This document shows, piece after piece, positions 29,570 to 41,104 of a stretch of DNA of 64,000 nt. The translations under genes were made by a program, and so were the position numbers. Location of the stretch: contig CABDVE010000001.1 in assembly GCA_901420285.1 (NCBI GenBank), forward strand, positions 1 through 64,000, written 5' to 3'. Each line of letters starts with the position of its first letter. Position 1 is the first letter of the stretch. Below the pieces are notes generated by a model. The model was not told where the DNA came from and did not search any database. It saw nothing but the letters and a program-made list of their open reading frames with translations. The stretch is from Stutzerimonas stutzeri (GTDB lineage: Bacteria > Pseudomonadota > Gammaproteobacteria > Enterobacterales > Pasteurellaceae).

Positions 29570-29788
29570 ATGGCTCAATCTTCCAAATACTCCGACGCGC
29601 AATTAAGCGCCATTGTCAACGATATGATCGCGGTGCTGGAAAAACACCAAGCGCCGGTTGGCTTATCCTTAATTGCCCTCGGCAATATGACAAGCAACTT
29701 GCTCGCCACCAGCGTACCGCAAACGCAACGCGAAGCCTTGGCGCAAGCCTTTGCCAGTTCTTTAATCAATGCAATAAAAACTCACTGA
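29570..29788 (+). CDS. yejL: YejL family protein
   Basis: Small soluble protein of unknown role, 72 residues, with the family block LEKHQAPVGLSLIALGNMTSNLL (about 23-45). It directly precedes yejM with one base between stop and ATG, so the two are co-translated. Confidence 0.9.
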   Translation: MAQSSKYSDAQLSAIVNDMIAVLEKHQAPVGLSLIALGNMTSNLLATSVPQTQREALAQAFASSLINAIKTH

Positions 29789-29789
29789 T

Positions 29790-31535
29790 ATGATCAGTTT
29801 TAAAAAAGGCGACTTCAACGGTAAACAATACCGCGACGACACCTCGCGAAAAATTTCGTGGGGTCATTGGTTTGCCTTTTTTAACATTATTATTGCGATT
29901 TTTATCGGTTCCCGTTATGCCTTTTTAATCGACTGGCCGGACACATTGGGCGGGAAACTTTACTTTTTCGTCAGCCTGCTCGGACATTTTAGTTTTAGCG
30001 TCTTTGCCGTCTATTTATTGGTGGTCTTTCCGCTAAGTTTCGTCATTAAAAATCACCGCACTTTTCGTGGCTTAACAGTCATTCTGGCGACCATATTCAT
30101 CACATTATTACTTTTTGATACTGCCGTATTCAGTCGTTTCAATTTGCATTTATCTTCCATCGTATGGAACTTATTGGTAAATCCCGAAAATGGCGAGATG
30201 TCGCGCAACTGGCAAATTTTCTTTGTGCCGATGCCGATGATTTTGCTGGTACAAATGCTTTTTTCTCGTTGGAGCTGGGAGAAACTGCGTAGTCTTGAAC
30301 GCCAAACATGGCTGAAATATGTCGGCGTATTTTTCACTGTGACATTCATTGCCTCTCATTTAATTTATGCTTGGGCCGATGCCTATTTATATCGTCCGAT
30401 TACTATGCAACGTTCTAATTTCCCGCTGTCTTACCCGATGACCGCACGTTCTTTTTTAGAAAAACACGGTTTATTGGATGGCGAAGAATATGAACAAAAA
30501 TTAGCGCAAGAAGGGCGTTTGGACGCATTAAAAATCGGATATCCTAAGCATCCTTTAACCTTTAGTGCCATGGAACATAAGCCGAATATTTTGCTAATTA
30601 CGGTTTCTGGCTTACGTTACGATGCGGTTGTCTCTGAAAAAATGCCGAAACTCGCCGAATTTGCCCTTCGTTCGACTCAATTCACCAATCATTATAGTAG
30701 CGGCAACACAAATAACGCAGGATTAGTCGGCTTGTTTTACGGATTAAACGCAAACTACACGGATAGTATTTTAAGCAATCACACTCCGTCCGTACTTATT
30801 GAAAAACTGCGAGCGGAAAAATACCGCTTCGGTTTGTTCTCCGCTTCAGGCTTTAAGGACAGCTTATTTCGCCAAGCCTTGTTCCGCGGCATGACGTTAG
30901 CGAAAGAAAAAACGACGAACGAAAATGTAGTCAAACAATTCAATGAATTTATCGCTCAAAAATCGGAAACGCCTTGGTTCGTCTATCTTGATTTAGATTT
31001 AAACGCAAAGGACCCGATAGAATACGAACGCGTTCTCGCACACACAGATCCGTTATTCGAACAAATTTTAACCAATCCAACGTTAGAAAATACCTTGGTA
31101 ATCATAACGGCCGAGCACGGTTTAAGTTTCAACGAAATGCATAAGAAAGATCAGTACAATTATTTCGGCCGTGATGAAATTCAAGTGCCGCTGTTAGTGT
31201 TCTGGAAAGATTTGCCGGCCGGCGTTGAAAGCGCATTGACCAGTCATACAGATTTATTGCCGGCATTAATGACACAAATTTTTAACGTGCAAAATCCGTC
31301 GAAAGATTATGCTCAAGGTCGCAATTTATTTGATTTGCGAGGCGATGATTGGGTATTAGCATCAAATTATCGCTGGAACGTATTAATCCAACCTGACGGT
31401 ACGCAATATCATCTAGACCGCAAAGGAAACTACAAAAAATTCGACCGCGCTTATCAAGAACAATCCTCCGATCGCCCACCGTTAGGGCTATTCTTAGAAA
31501 TGTTTAAGAGCGAAAATTCCTTTTTTGATAAATAA
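29790..31535 (+). CDS. yejM: Inner-membrane sulfatase-like protein YejM (PbgA/LapC)
   Basis: Regulates lipopolysaccharide synthesis through the LapB-FtsH-LpxC pathway in enterobacteria. The 581-residue protein has five membrane helices in the first 190 residues and a large periplasmic alkaline-phosphatase/sulfatase-like domain (about 250-530) with NILLITVSGLRYDAV and ITAEHGLSFNE. In that fold it keeps the aspartate and histidine positions only in part, consistent with a non-enzymatic sensor. One canonical uptake sequence lies at 30055. Confidence 0.92.
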   Translation: MISFKKGDFNGKQYRDDTSRKISWGHWFAFFNIIIAIFIGSRYAFLIDWPDTLGGKLYFFVSLLGHFSFSVFAVYLLVVFPLSFVIKNHRTFRGLTVILATIFITLLLFDTAVFSRFNLHLSSIVWNLLVNPENGEMSRNWQIFFVPMPMILLVQMLFSRWSWEKLRSLERQTWLKYVGVFFTVTFIASHLIYAWADAYLYRPITMQRSNFPLSYPMTARSFLEKHGLLDGEEYEQKLAQEGRLDALKIGYPKHPLTFSAMEHKPNILLITVSGLRYDAVVSEKMPKLAEFALRSTQFTNHYSSGNTNNAGLVGLFYGLNANYTDSILSNHTPSVLIEKLRAEKYRFGLFSASGFKDSLFRQALFRGMTLAKEKTTNENVVKQFNEFIAQKSETPWFVYLDLDLNAKDPIEYERVLAHTDPLFEQILTNPTLENTLVIITAEHGLSFNEMHKKDQYNYFGRDEIQVPLLVFWKDLPAGVESALTSHTDLLPALMTQIFNVQNPSKDYAQGRNLFDLRGDDWVLASNYRWNVLIQPDGTQYHLDRKGNYKKFDRAYQEQSSDRPPLGLFLEMFKSENSFFDK

Positions 31536-31753
31536 CGACAAGGCGTTTATCCGCCCGCCCGGTCAAAAAGAAATAGCTTTTTTGCAACCGAAACTTTATA
31601 CTTCCGGCCCAGTTTAAGACTGAAAAGATGTTATTAATGGAAAATCCGTGAGTTTTTCATAACATTGCCACAATGCTTCTCGCCGCGCCCGTCGAGCCGT
31701 TTCAATTAATACGCTTCTCGTCTTTTTATCCTCATTCTTTTTACGGAGTTTGT

Positions 31754-32746
31754 ATGAAAAGCCATGTTCGTAGTTTCAAAACATTTATTCGCGATGAAAT
31801 CATTAAAAAAGGCGGTTGGGTCAATGCCCACGCCCATGCCGATCGCGCCTTCACCATGACGCCGGAAAAAATCGGCATTTATCACAACAGTAATTTGCAA
31901 CAAAAATGGGATTTGGTGGATGAAGTGAAACGCACGTCCAGCGTGGATGATTACTACGCTCGTTTTTGCCAATCCATTGAATTAATGATTTCCCAAGGCG
32001 TCACTGCATTCGGCACATTCGTAGATATCGACCCGATTTGCGAAGATCGCGCGATTATCGCGGCACATAAAGCCCGCGAAGTTTACAAACACGACATCGT
32101 TTTGAAATTTGCCAACCAAACCTTAAAAGGCGTGATCGAGCCGACCGCGCGCAAATGGTTCGATATCGGCGCCGAAATGGTGGATATGATTGGCGGTCTA
32201 CCGTATCGTGACGAACTGGATTACGGCCGCGGCTTAGAGGCGATGGACATTTTGTTAGATAAGGCGAAATCTCTTGGCATTATGTGTCACGTGCACGTGG
32301 ATCAGTTTAATAATCCGAACGAAAAAGAAACGGAGCAACTTTGCGACAAAACCATCGAGCACGGCATGGAAGGGCGCGTGGTAGGCATTCACGGCATTTC
32401 TATCGGTTCGCATCCCAAAGAATATCGCTACCGACTTTATGAAAAAATGCGTAAAGCAAAAATGATGATGATCGCCTGCCCGATGGCCTGGATTGACAGC
32501 AATCGAAAAGAAGATTTAATGCCGTTCCACAATGCATTAACGCCGGCCGACGAAATGATTCCCGAAGGCATTACGGTGGCGCTCGGCACCGATAATATCT
32601 GCGATTATATGGTACCGCTTTGCGAAGGCGATTTATGGCAGGAATTAAGTTTGCTCGCTGCCGGTTGTCGTTTCCCGCATTTAGACGCCATGGTGGATAT
32701 CGCCAGTCTTAACGGGCGTAAAGTGCTCGGACTGGAGCCGGTTTAA
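31754..32746 (+). CDS. Amidohydrolase, cytosine-deaminase-like
   Basis: Predicted metal-dependent hydrolase of 330 residues. I choose ATG 31754 (MKSHVRSFKTF) with ACGGAG upstream. The frame extends 27 residues further with no support. Metal-site motifs include NAHAHADRAF (about 25-34), HVHVDQFNNPNE (about 180-191), GIHGISIGSH (about 213) and LGTDNICDY (about 279). Together these suggest a mononuclear site of the cytosine deaminase subgroup. The substrate is not evident; nearby genes give no pathway. It has its own transcription unit, with a terminator shared with xerD. Confidence 0.8.
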   Translation: MKSHVRSFKTFIRDEIIKKGGWVNAHAHADRAFTMTPEKIGIYHNSNLQQKWDLVDEVKRTSSVDDYYARFCQSIELMISQGVTAFGTFVDIDPICEDRAIIAAHKAREVYKHDIVLKFANQTLKGVIEPTARKWFDIGAEMVDMIGGLPYRDELDYGRGLEAMDILLDKAKSLGIMCHVHVDQFNNPNEKETEQLCDKTIEHGMEGRVVGIHGISIGSHPKEYRYRLYEKMRKAKMMMIACPMAWIDSNRKEDLMPFHNALTPADEMIPEGITVALGTDNICDYMVPLCEGDLWQELSLLAAGCRFPHLDAMVDIASLNGRKVLGLEPV

Positions 32747-32795
32747 GCGCGCTGTAACGGTCGACATAAAAGCAACGCAACGAAGTGCCAAATCA

Positions 32796-32805
32796 GCACC
32801 GCATT
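32796..32805 (-). repeat. Solitary AATGCGGTGC motif, amidohydrolase-xerD gap
   Basis: GCACCGCATT on the + strand, intergenic, just before the terminator. It lacks the usual CTATTTT extension. Confidence 0.7.
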
Positions 32806-32822
32806 GAAATAGGTGTTGAAAG

Positions 32823-32860
32823 AAAGAGCGGTCAAAACTTAAGCTTTGACCGCTCTTTTT
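32823..32860. terminator. Bidirectional terminator, amidohydrolase / xerD
   Basis: 14-bp perfect stem AAAGAGCGGTCAAA (32823-32836) / TTTGACCGCTCTTT (32845-32858) followed by TT. It abuts the xerD stop codon. Confidence 0.88.
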
Positions 32861-33752
32861 ATCCTCTTGGATGAAAACGTTCGTGCAAATATTTCAAACG
32901 TTCTTTTGCCACATGGGTATAAATTTGCGTGGTGGAAAGATCGCTGTGACCAAGCAACATCTGCACCACCCGCAAATCTGCGCCGTGATTCACCAAATGG
33001 GTGGCAAATGCATGGCGTAACACGTGTGGCGAAAGCGCATCAGCATTGATGTCTGCCAATATTGCATAATGCTTAATGCGGTGCCAAAACGTCTGTCGGG
33101 TCATTGGTTTGGCGCGTCGACTAGGAAAAACAATATCGGTGCTTTGCCCGTTCAACAGCTGTGGCCGTCCATAAAGCACAAACTGACGCAGCCAATAGGC
33201 TGCCTCTTCCCCCATCGGCACAATGCGTTCCTTGTTGCCCTTACCGATAACGCGCACTGCGCCTTGTTGCAGGTTCATATTTTCAATGGTCAGCGAAACT
33301 AATTCAGTGACGCGTAAGCCGGTGGCATAGAGTAGTTCCAGCATTGCTTTATCGCGCAATTCGAGCGGAATTTCTAGGTTGGGTGCGTTCAATAAATCGC
33401 TGACTTGTTGTTCACTTAAATATTTCGGTAAACGGCTTGGCAGTTTAGGCGAACTAAGCAGCGCTCCGGGATCGTCAGTGCGGTATTTTTCACGATACAA
33501 ATATTGGAACAATTTGCGTACCGCGCTTAACAGTCGAGCCGTACTGCTGGCTTTGTAACCTTGCGCCAAGCGTTCCCCCAAAAAACCTTGCAAATCCACC
33601 GCATCCAAGGTTTCTAACGATAAATCATTTTTCTCCAACCAATCACACAATGCATTCAAATCTAACCGATAAGATTGCACGGTGTTTTGCGACAGCCCTT
33701 TTTCAAGCCAATAATCGTTGAGAAAAAGATCGATAAGTGCGCGGTTGTTCAT
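32859..33752 (-). CDS. xerD: Tyrosine recombinase XerD
   Basis: Resolves chromosome dimers at dif with XerC. The 297-residue protein has an N-terminal SAM-like domain and a C-terminal catalytic domain with Arg in ATGLRVTELVSL (about 148). HVLRHAFATHL supplies the His and Arg, the second His is in LLGHSDLSTTQIY, and the Tyr nucleophile is in IYTHV (about 279). An AATGCGGTGC copy at 33075-33084 lies inside the catalytic domain. Confidence 0.96.
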   Translation of the reverse strand: MNNRALIDLFLNDYWLEKGLSQNTVQSYRLDLNALCDWLEKNDLSLETLDAVDLQGFLGERLAQGYKASSTARLLSAVRKLFQYLYREKYRTDDPGALLSSPKLPSRLPKYLSEQQVSDLLNAPNLEIPLELRDKAMLELLYATGLRVTELVSLTIENMNLQQGAVRVIGKGNKERIVPMGEEAAYWLRQFVLYGRPQLLNGQSTDIVFPSRRAKPMTRQTFWHRIKHYAILADINADALSPHVLRHAFATHLVNHGADLRVVQMLLGHSDLSTTQIYTHVAKERLKYLHERFHPRG

Positions 33753-33773
33753 AGAGTCAACATCATTTTAAGA

Positions 33774-35210
33774 TTATAAAAATTTTGGCGTCGTTTTTTC
33801 GCCCCATCGATTACCAATTAAAAACGCAACTAAACCAAATGCCAAAGCCGGCACAATTTGATGAAAACCAAGTAATTTGACGCCCAATTGCGTGAGCAAA
33901 ATATAGCTGCCTAGGCCGACGAGCATTGAACTCAGCGCACCATAAGCATTAGCCTTGTCCCAATAAATGCCGAGCACGATCACCCAAAGAAAAGCGGCTT
34001 CCAGCCCGCCGAAAGCAAACAGATTTAGCCAAATGATCATATCCGGCGGATTAAGCGCAGCGATAATTAAAAGCGCGGTTAAAATTAGGGTAATAACGGA
34101 AGAAATATAACCAATTTTTTTCTCGTTTTTAGCCGCTTGCGGTTTAGCCGAAAGGTATAAATCTTTCACGAAAATAGACGAAGATTGAATTAATTGCGCG
34201 TCAATAGTGGACATAATTGCAGACATCGGTGCCGCCAAGAAAATCCCGGCTACAATCGGCGGCAGCACTTGCAACATTAAAGTCGGAATAACTTGATCGG
34301 AGATCTTCAAATCGGGAATAATCGCGCGACCGAGTGCGCCCGCCAAATGCATACCAAACATAATCAGCGAAAGTACCAGCGTGCCGATCAGCATACCACG
34401 ATGCAAGGCTTTACTGTCCTTAAAGGCCATACAACGCACGGCGGTATGCGGTAAGCCTACCACACCAAAACACACCAACACCCAAAAAGATGCCATAAAT
34501 TGGAAGCCAAGCATCTCGTCCGGGCCATAAGGACTGACTAACGCCGGATCAATTTCGGTTAATTTATGCATCGCATTTTCCACGCCGCCCAAGGCATAAA
34601 GCGTGCCGCCAAGCAAAATCAGGGTGCCGACAATCATCACCGTGCCTTGAATGGTGTCCGTTAAAACCACCGCACGAAAGCCGCCGATAAAGGTGTAAAT
34701 GCCCACAGTTAGGGCAAACAGTAGCAAGGCTTGGGTGTAGGAAATGCCGATGGTGGTTTCCAGCAAACGCGCGCCGCCGATAAATTGCACGGTCATCGCT
34801 GCAAAGAAAGCAAGCAACAAAGCAAGGCCGGAAAGCCATACGAGATATTTGTTTTTGTAACGATAAAGGAATAAGTCGTTAATGGTCAACGCATTGGTTT
34901 CGCGCGAAAGCAAAGCAAATTTTTTGCCCAGTGCGCCCAACGCCAGCCATACCGCCGGAACTTGAATCATCGCCAACAACACCCAGCCCAAACCGTATTT
35001 ATAAGCTGCCCCCGGACCGCCCACAAAAGAACTGGCGCTGGCGTAGGTGGATGCGGTGGTCATCGCGAGCACAAACCCCGTCATTGAACGATTGCCGACG
35101 TAATATTCCGTTAAAAAATCGCCCTTGGTACGTTTCACATAAGCATAAATCGCCGCGCCGAAAATAAATGCGAGATAAATGATTAAAGGAAGAATAATTC
35201 CCAGATTCAT
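33774..35210 (-). CDS. panF: Sodium/pantothenate symporter PanF
   Basis: Sodium-coupled uptake of pantothenate. The 478-residue protein belongs to the SSS family with 12-13 membrane helices. Diagnostic blocks are DFLTEYYVGNRSMTGFVLAMT (about 30-50), YASASSFVGGPGAAYKYGLGW and FIGGFRAVVLTDTIQG (about 175-190). It overlaps yhdT by four bases; this yhdT-panF pair is conserved in gamma-proteobacteria. Confidence 0.94.
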   Translation of the reverse strand: MNLGIILPLIIYLAFIFGAAIYAYVKRTKGDFLTEYYVGNRSMTGFVLAMTTASTYASASSFVGGPGAAYKYGLGWVLLAMIQVPAVWLALGALGKKFALLSRETNALTINDLFLYRYKNKYLVWLSGLALLLAFFAAMTVQFIGGARLLETTIGISYTQALLLFALTVGIYTFIGGFRAVVLTDTIQGTVMIVGTLILLGGTLYALGGVENAMHKLTEIDPALVSPYGPDEMLGFQFMASFWVLVCFGVVGLPHTAVRCMAFKDSKALHRGMLIGTLVLSLIMFGMHLAGALGRAIIPDLKISDQVIPTLMLQVLPPIVAGIFLAAPMSAIMSTIDAQLIQSSSIFVKDLYLSAKPQAAKNEKKIGYISSVITLILTALLIIAALNPPDMIIWLNLFAFGGLEAAFLWVIVLGIYWDKANAYGALSSMLVGLGSYILLTQLGVKLLGFHQIVPALAFGLVAFLIGNRWGEKTTPKFL

Positions 35211-35479
35211 TGTTTATTCTCCTTTTCGTGCGTTTCGGGCGCATTGATTTCAAGCGAAATATCCAGATAAACGATTTTGATCACCCAATAGCCGATGACA
35301 AGAAATAAAATCGGTAAATAAATGCAAGAAAGTTCGAACCAAAGGGGAAAACCTATCGGCCCGGTGGTGTTTTTCGGTAGGTAGGCGCATAAACACCAGC
35401 CAATCACATATAAAACGGACAGGCCTAAGGCCCATCGCGCTTCCTTGGCGGCTTGCTTGTATCGTTGTACTAATGTCAT
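35207..35479 (-). CDS. yhdT: YhdT family membrane protein
   Basis: Small DUF997 protein of 90 residues with two membrane helices (about 17-33 and 45-72), linked to PanF by gene order and a 4-base overlap. It may help the transporter; direct evidence is lacking. ATG at 35479. Confidence 0.88.
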   Translation of the reverse strand: MTLVQRYKQAAKEARWALGLSVLYVIGWCLCAYLPKNTTGPIGFPLWFELSCIYLPILFLVIGYWVIKIVYLDISLEINAPETHEKENKQ

Positions 35480-35512
35480 AAAGTTCTCGTTTTAAATTAA
35501 GAATACGGTTCC

Positions 35513-35554
35513 AATGCGGTGCTATTTCAATGCGGTGCCGTTTCAATGCGGTGC
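35513..35554 (+). repeat. Triple tandem AATGCGGTGC, 16-bp period
   Basis: Exact copies start at 35513, 35529 and 35545, all in the same orientation, with spacing of exactly 16 bases. The spacers read CTATTTC, CGTTTC and CTATTTG. It sits upstream of yhdT and downstream of pyrG. This is the only tight cluster of the motif in the window. Confidence 0.9.
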
Positions 35555-35639
35555 TATTTGAGCAGGCTACCGGCAAAACCGCAGTGTAAGCGGGTTTAAA
35601 GTAAAGTGATGCCGATAGTTGTCGGCGCATACTAAATAA

Positions 35640-35673
35640 AAAAGTGCAATCCGTTTTTTTTAACCGCACTTTT
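35640..35673 (-). terminator. Terminator after pyrG, containing a canonical uptake sequence
   Basis: Stem AAAAGTGC (35640-35647) / GCACTTTT (35666-35673) with an 18-base loop. On the minus strand the second arm runs into TTTTTTATTT. ACCGCACTT (35663-35671) is an exact Haemophilus-type uptake signal in one arm. Confidence 0.65.
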
Positions 35674-35695
35674 AAATGTTTAACTGAATTTCTGC

Positions 35696-37417
<1,722 letters not shown>

Positions 37418-37542
37418 CTATCAAAGACGGGGCGCTAGTTTACAGGATTTGCAGGATTAACTCAACGGAATAAAACGAACTTACGCTCTGACACGTTCTA
37501 CGCTAGAATATGCCCAATTTTTTGTTCACCAAGAGAGAATTT

Positions 37543-38913
37543 ATGACAAGCAAAACACTAAGCGCCGTTATTTTAGCCGCGGGAAAAGGAACGCGAATGT
37601 ATTCAGATTTACCGAAAGTATTGCACTGCGTAGCGGGCAAACCGATGGTGAAGCATGTGATTGATACGGCTACCGCATTGGGCGCGGAAAACGTGCATTT
37701 AATTTACGGTCACGGCGGCGAATTAATGCGTGAACGTCTTGCCAACGAAAAGGTGAATTGGGTATTCCAAAACGAGCAACTCGGTACCGCCCATGCCGTG
37801 CAGCAGGCGGCGCCGTTTTTCAAAGACGATGAAAATATTGTCGTACTTTACGGCGATGCGCCACTAATCAGCGTCGAGACCCTAGAAAAACTGATTGCGG
37901 CGAAACCAGAAAACGGCATTGCGCTTTTAACCGTGAATCTTGATAACCCGACCGGCTACGGTCGCATTCTTCGCGAAAACGGTAATGTGGTGGCAATCGT
38001 CGAACAGAAAGATGCGAACGCCGAGCAATTAAAAATTCAAGAGGTAAACACCGGCGTCATGGTATCCGACGGTGCAAACTTCAAAAAATGGCTGGCGCGT
38101 GTGGATAATCACAACGCGCAAGGCGAATATTATCTAACAGACTTAATTGCCCTCGCAAACCAAGACGGTTGCCAAGTAATGGCGGTACAAGCCGTCGATG
38201 CAATAGAAGTGGAAGGCGCGAACAATCGCTTACAGCTTGCGGCGTTAGAGCGTTATTACCAACATAAACAAGCGCAACATTTATTACTTGCCGGCGTGAC
38301 CTTGCTCGATCCGGCGCGCTTTGATTTACGTGGCACGCTCGAACACGGTAAAGACGTAGAAATCGATACGAACGTCATCCTTGAAGGAAATGTACGTTTA
38401 GGCAATCGCGTGAAAATTGGTGCAGGTTGCGTGTTGAAAAACGTGACGCTTGGCGATGAAGTAGAAGTGAAACCTTATTCCGTACTGGAAGATACCGTTA
38501 TCGGCGAAAAAGCGGCCATCGGACCTTTCTCCCGTTTACGTCCGGGCACGGAACTCGCGGCACAAACGCATGTCGGCAATTTTGTGGAAATCAAAAAATC
38601 AATCGTCGGCAAGGGCTCGAAAGTAAATCACCTCACTTATATCGGCGACACTGAAATCGGCGCGGATTGCAACATCGGCGCTGGCGTCATCACCTGTAAT
38701 TACGACGGTGCAAACAAATTTAAAACCCTCATTGGCGATAACGTTTTCGTCGGTTCCGATACTCAATTGGTCGCACCGGTAATCGTCGAAGACGGCGCCA
38801 CCATCGGAGCCGGTTCAACCATCACGCAAAATATTGCGAAAGACGAACTGGTCATCACCCGTGTGCCACAACGTCATATTCAAGGCTGGCAGCGTCCGAG
38901 CAAGAAAAAATAA
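37543..38913 (+). CDS. glmU: Bifunctional UDP-GlcNAc pyrophosphorylase / GlcN-1-P acetyltransferase
   Basis: Makes UDP-N-acetylglucosamine for peptidoglycan and lipopolysaccharide. I choose ATG 37543 ([16 protein letters not shown]) with AAGAGAG upstream, giving the typical 456 residues. The N-terminal uridyltransferase has LAAGKGTRM (about 12-20). The C-terminal left-handed beta-helix acetyltransferase has hexapeptide repeats (about 250-430). A DnaA-box-like TGTGGATAA lies inside by chance at about 38100. Confidence 0.97.
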   Translation: MTSKTLSAVILAAGKGTRMYSDLPKVLHCVAGKPMVKHVIDTATALGAENVHLIYGHGGELMRERLANEKVNWVFQNEQLGTAHAVQQAAPFFKDDENIVVLYGDAPLISVETLEKLIAAKPENGIALLTVNLDNPTGYGRILRENGNVVAIVEQKDANAEQLKIQEVNTGVMVSDGANFKKWLARVDNHNAQGEYYLTDLIALANQDGCQVMAVQAVDAIEVEGANNRLQLAALERYYQHKQAQHLLLAGVTLLDPARFDLRGTLEHGKDVEIDTNVILEGNVRLGNRVKIGAGCVLKNVTLGDEVEVKPYSVLEDTVIGEKAAIGPFSRLRPGTELAAQTHVGNFVEIKKSIVGKGSKVNHLTYIGDTEIGADCNIGAGVITCNYDGANKFKTLIGDNVFVGSDTQLVAPVIVEDGATIGAGSTITQNIAKDELVITRVPQRHIQGWQRPSKKK

Positions 38914-38920
38914 CACATAC

Positions 38921-38948
38921 AAAATCCCGCCTGATGCGGGATTTTTGT
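38921..38948. terminator. Terminator between glmU and folB
   Basis: Stem AATCCCGC (38923-38930) / GCGGGATT (38936-38943) with T-run and A-run flanks, usable by both converging genes. Confidence 0.88.
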
Positions 38949-38972
38949 TAAGCGTAATTAATTTTCGCCGAA

Positions 38973-39329
38973 TCATTCCAACGAACCTTTTTCCACCACC
39001 ACGCCAACGGACTTCGCTTGCGGCACCGCATTGGGTTTGCTAAGTTTCAAGCGTAACCATTGAACGCCAAAACGCGTTTGCAATTTTTCCGCCACCTCGT
39101 AAGCGACCCGCTCCACCAATAAAAACGGCTTCGACTGCACGTAATCCAGCACAAATTGGCTTACTTCCGCATAATTTAAGCAATATTGCACGTCATCAGT
39201 TTGTGCGGCTTTCCGGCAATCCCAAGCCATTTCGATGTCGAACACGAGTTTTTGTTTGATTTGTTGCTCCCAATCATATACGCCGATTTGAGCGAACACG
39301 CTTAATTCTTCGATAAAAACACGATCCAC
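38973..39329 (-). CDS. folB: Dihydroneopterin aldolase
   Basis: Folate pathway enzyme that makes 6-hydroxymethyl-dihydropterin. I choose GTG 39329 (start M/VDRVFIEELSVFAQIGVYDWE) because GGAGG lies eight bases upstream. This gives 118 residues, the usual Pasteurellaceae size. The TTG 15 bases earlier would sit in the ribosome site. The catalytic Lys is near residue 99 in LKLSKPNAV. The 39023-39032 motif copy encodes Asn-Ala-Val in that block. Confidence 0.94.
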   Translation of the reverse strand: MDRVFIEELSVFAQIGVYDWEQQIKQKLVFDIEMAWDCRKAAQTDDVQYCLNYAEVSQFVLDYVQSKPFLLVERVAYEVAEKLQTRFGVQWLRLKLSKPNAVPQAKSVGVVVEKGSLE

Positions 39330-39411
39330 GGTAAATTCCTCCAAAATTGTTAGGGTATGCTACCAAGTTTAGGTAAAATACCGAACGATTTTTAGCATTT
39401 CGAGGTACAAA

Positions 39412-40011
39412 ATGAGCCTTTTTGCCGTTTTTTATATGATTTTTGCCTATCTTTTAGGCTCCGTTTCCAGCGCGATTTTAATTTGCAAAATGGCGGGCTT
39501 GCCGGATCCGCGCCAAAACGGCTCGCACAACCCGGGCGCAACGAACGTATTACGCCTCGGCGGTCGTTGGGCGGCACTCGGTGTATTAGTGTTCGATATT
39601 TTAAAAGGTATGCTACCGGTATGGGCGGGCTACTATCTTGGTTTAAGCCAGTTTGAACTAGGCATGGTGGCGCTCGGGGCTTGTCTGGGGCACATTTTCC
39701 CGATTTTCTTTCAATTTAAAGGCGGCAAAGGCGTAGCCACCGCATTCGGCGCCATCGCCCCAATCGCTTGGGCGGTTGCCGGTTCCACTTTCGGTACTTG
39801 GCTCGCAGTATTTTTGGTAAGCGGCTATTCTTCCTTAAGCGCCGTCGTCACCGCATTACTTGTACCGTTTTATGTGTGGTGGTTTAAACCGGAATTTACT
39901 TTTCCGGTAGCATTGGTCAGTTGCCTGTTGATTTATCGCCATCACGACAACATTCAACGTTTATGGCGCGGGCAGGAAGACAAAATGTGGTCGAAATTTA
40001 AAAAAAACTAA
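39412..40011 (+). CDS. plsY: Glycerol-3-phosphate acyltransferase PlsY
   Basis: Inner-membrane enzyme that acylates glycerol-3-phosphate from acyl-phosphate. The 199-residue protein has about five membrane helices. Conserved motifs are [10 protein letters not shown] (about 16), [14 protein letters not shown] (about 38-51) and [11 protein letters not shown] (about 103-113). It is divergent from folB, and its end faces rpoH. Confidence 0.95.
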   Translation: MSLFAVFYMIFAYLLGSVSSAILICKMAGLPDPRQNGSHNPGATNVLRLGGRWAALGVLVFDILKGMLPVWAGYYLGLSQFELGMVALGACLGHIFPIFFQFKGGKGVATAFGAIAPIAWAVAGSTFGTWLAVFLVSGYSSLSAVVTALLVPFYVWWFKPEFTFPVALVSCLLIYRHHDNIQRLWRGQEDKMWSKFKKN

Positions 40012-40022
40012 ACAGGGTTTCC

Positions 40023-40032
40023 AATGCGGTGC
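40023..40032 (+). repeat. Solitary AATGCGGTGC motif, plsY-rpoH gap
   Basis: Intergenic copy 11 bases after the plsY stop, before the shared terminator. Confidence 0.8.
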
Positions 40033-40070
40033 TCAATCGCACGGTCACTTGGCGTCAATATTCAGAAACA

Positions 40071-40099
40071 AAAAAACCTGCCAGTTCGGCAGGTTTTTG
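40071..40099. terminator. Bidirectional terminator, plsY / rpoH
   Basis: Stem AAAACCTGCC (40073-40082) / GGCAGGTTTT (40088-40097) with a 5-base loop, flanked by A and T runs. Confidence 0.9.
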
Positions 40100-40103
40100 C
40101 TTT

Positions 40104-40949
40104 TTAAAAGCTGACGGCGCTCTTTAGTTTTTTCAAGGCATTACTTTCAAGCTGACGAATCCGTTCCGCTGACACATTATATTTTGCCGCCAAATCATGC
40201 AATGTCGCTTTGTCATCGTCCAACCAACGGGCTTTGATAATATCTTGACTGCGCGCATCAAGCGTTTTCAATGCGGTGCTCAATTGCTCGGTCGCTTGAC
40301 TTTCAAAATTTTCATTTTCCAACTCGGCCGCAAAATTCGAACTTTGATCTTCCAAATAAAGCGCCGGAGAATAAACGGTTTCGGCGTCGGCATCCGTAGG
40401 CAAATCAAAGCCCACATCGGCACCGGTCATACGGGATTCCATTTCGATGACATCTTCTTTGGACACGCCTAATTCGTTTGCCACCATATCCACTTCGTTT
40501 TCGTTGAACCAACCCAAACGTTGTTTGGTTTTGCGCAGATTAAAGAACAATTTGCGTTGTGCTTTGGTCGTCGCTACTTTCACGATACGCCAGTTTTTCA
40601 ACACATATTCATGAATTTCCGCTTTAATCCAATGTACGGCAAAAGACACCAAGCGCACGCCCACTTCCGGATTAAAACGTTTCACCGCCTTCATTAAGCC
40701 AATATTGCCTTCTTGAATCAAATCCGCTTGCGGCAAACCATAACCGGAATAACCGCGCGCTACGTGGATAACAAAACGAAGGTGTGATAACACCAATTTT
40801 TTCGCCGCATCAATATCTTCGTGATAATACAAACGCTCTGCCAATTCTTTTTCTTCCTCGGCGGTCAGCATCGGATATTCATTTGCCGCACGAATATAGC
40901 CTTCGATACTGCCTTGAGGAACCAACATCATTTGTGTTTCTTTATCCAT
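40104..40949 (-). CDS. rpoH: RNA polymerase heat-shock sigma factor RpoH (sigma-32)
   Basis: Directs transcription of heat-shock genes. The 281-residue protein has region 2 with [37 protein letters not shown] (about 56-92) and the RpoH box in [15 protein letters not shown] (about 133-147). Region 4 helix-turn-helix lies at about 250-275. An AATGCGGTGC copy is present at 40270-40279, with in-frame readout in the segment before region 4. I did not verify a 5' RNA thermosensor. Confidence 0.97.
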   Translation of the reverse strand: MDKETQMMLVPQGSIEGYIRAANEYPMLTAEEEKELAERLYYHEDIDAAKKLVLSHLRFVIHVARGYSGYGLPQADLIQEGNIGLMKAVKRFNPEVGVRLVSFAVHWIKAEIHEYVLKNWRIVKVATTKAQRKLFFNLRKTKQRLGWFNENEVDMVANELGVSKEDVIEMESRMTGADVGFDLPTDADAETVYSPALYLEDQSSNFAAELENENFESQATEQLSTALKTLDARSQDIIKARWLDDDKATLHDLAAKYNVSAERIRQLESNALKKLKSAVSF

Positions 40950-41104
40950 TTTTTCCCTCTTTCTTTTAGCTGTTACCGCTTAGTGAGTCAAGTTATAGCA
41001 CAATAAGTCATTTTATTGAACCAATTTGTGCCTTAAGACAGGTTTTACCGATTGAAAGTTCAATTATTTTATCAATTTTTAATAATTAATTACAAATAGA
41101 ACAA

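Noticed and set aside
35513-35554. Possible CRISPR-like array from the repeated word
   Set aside because: The repeats are only 10 bases, the spacers 6 bases and nearly alike, there are just three units, and no cas genes are near.
38100-38108. Perfect DnaA-box-like TGTGGATAA
   Set aside because: Single site inside glmU coding sequence, encoding Val-Asp-Asn; no cluster or A/T-rich region, so not an origin.
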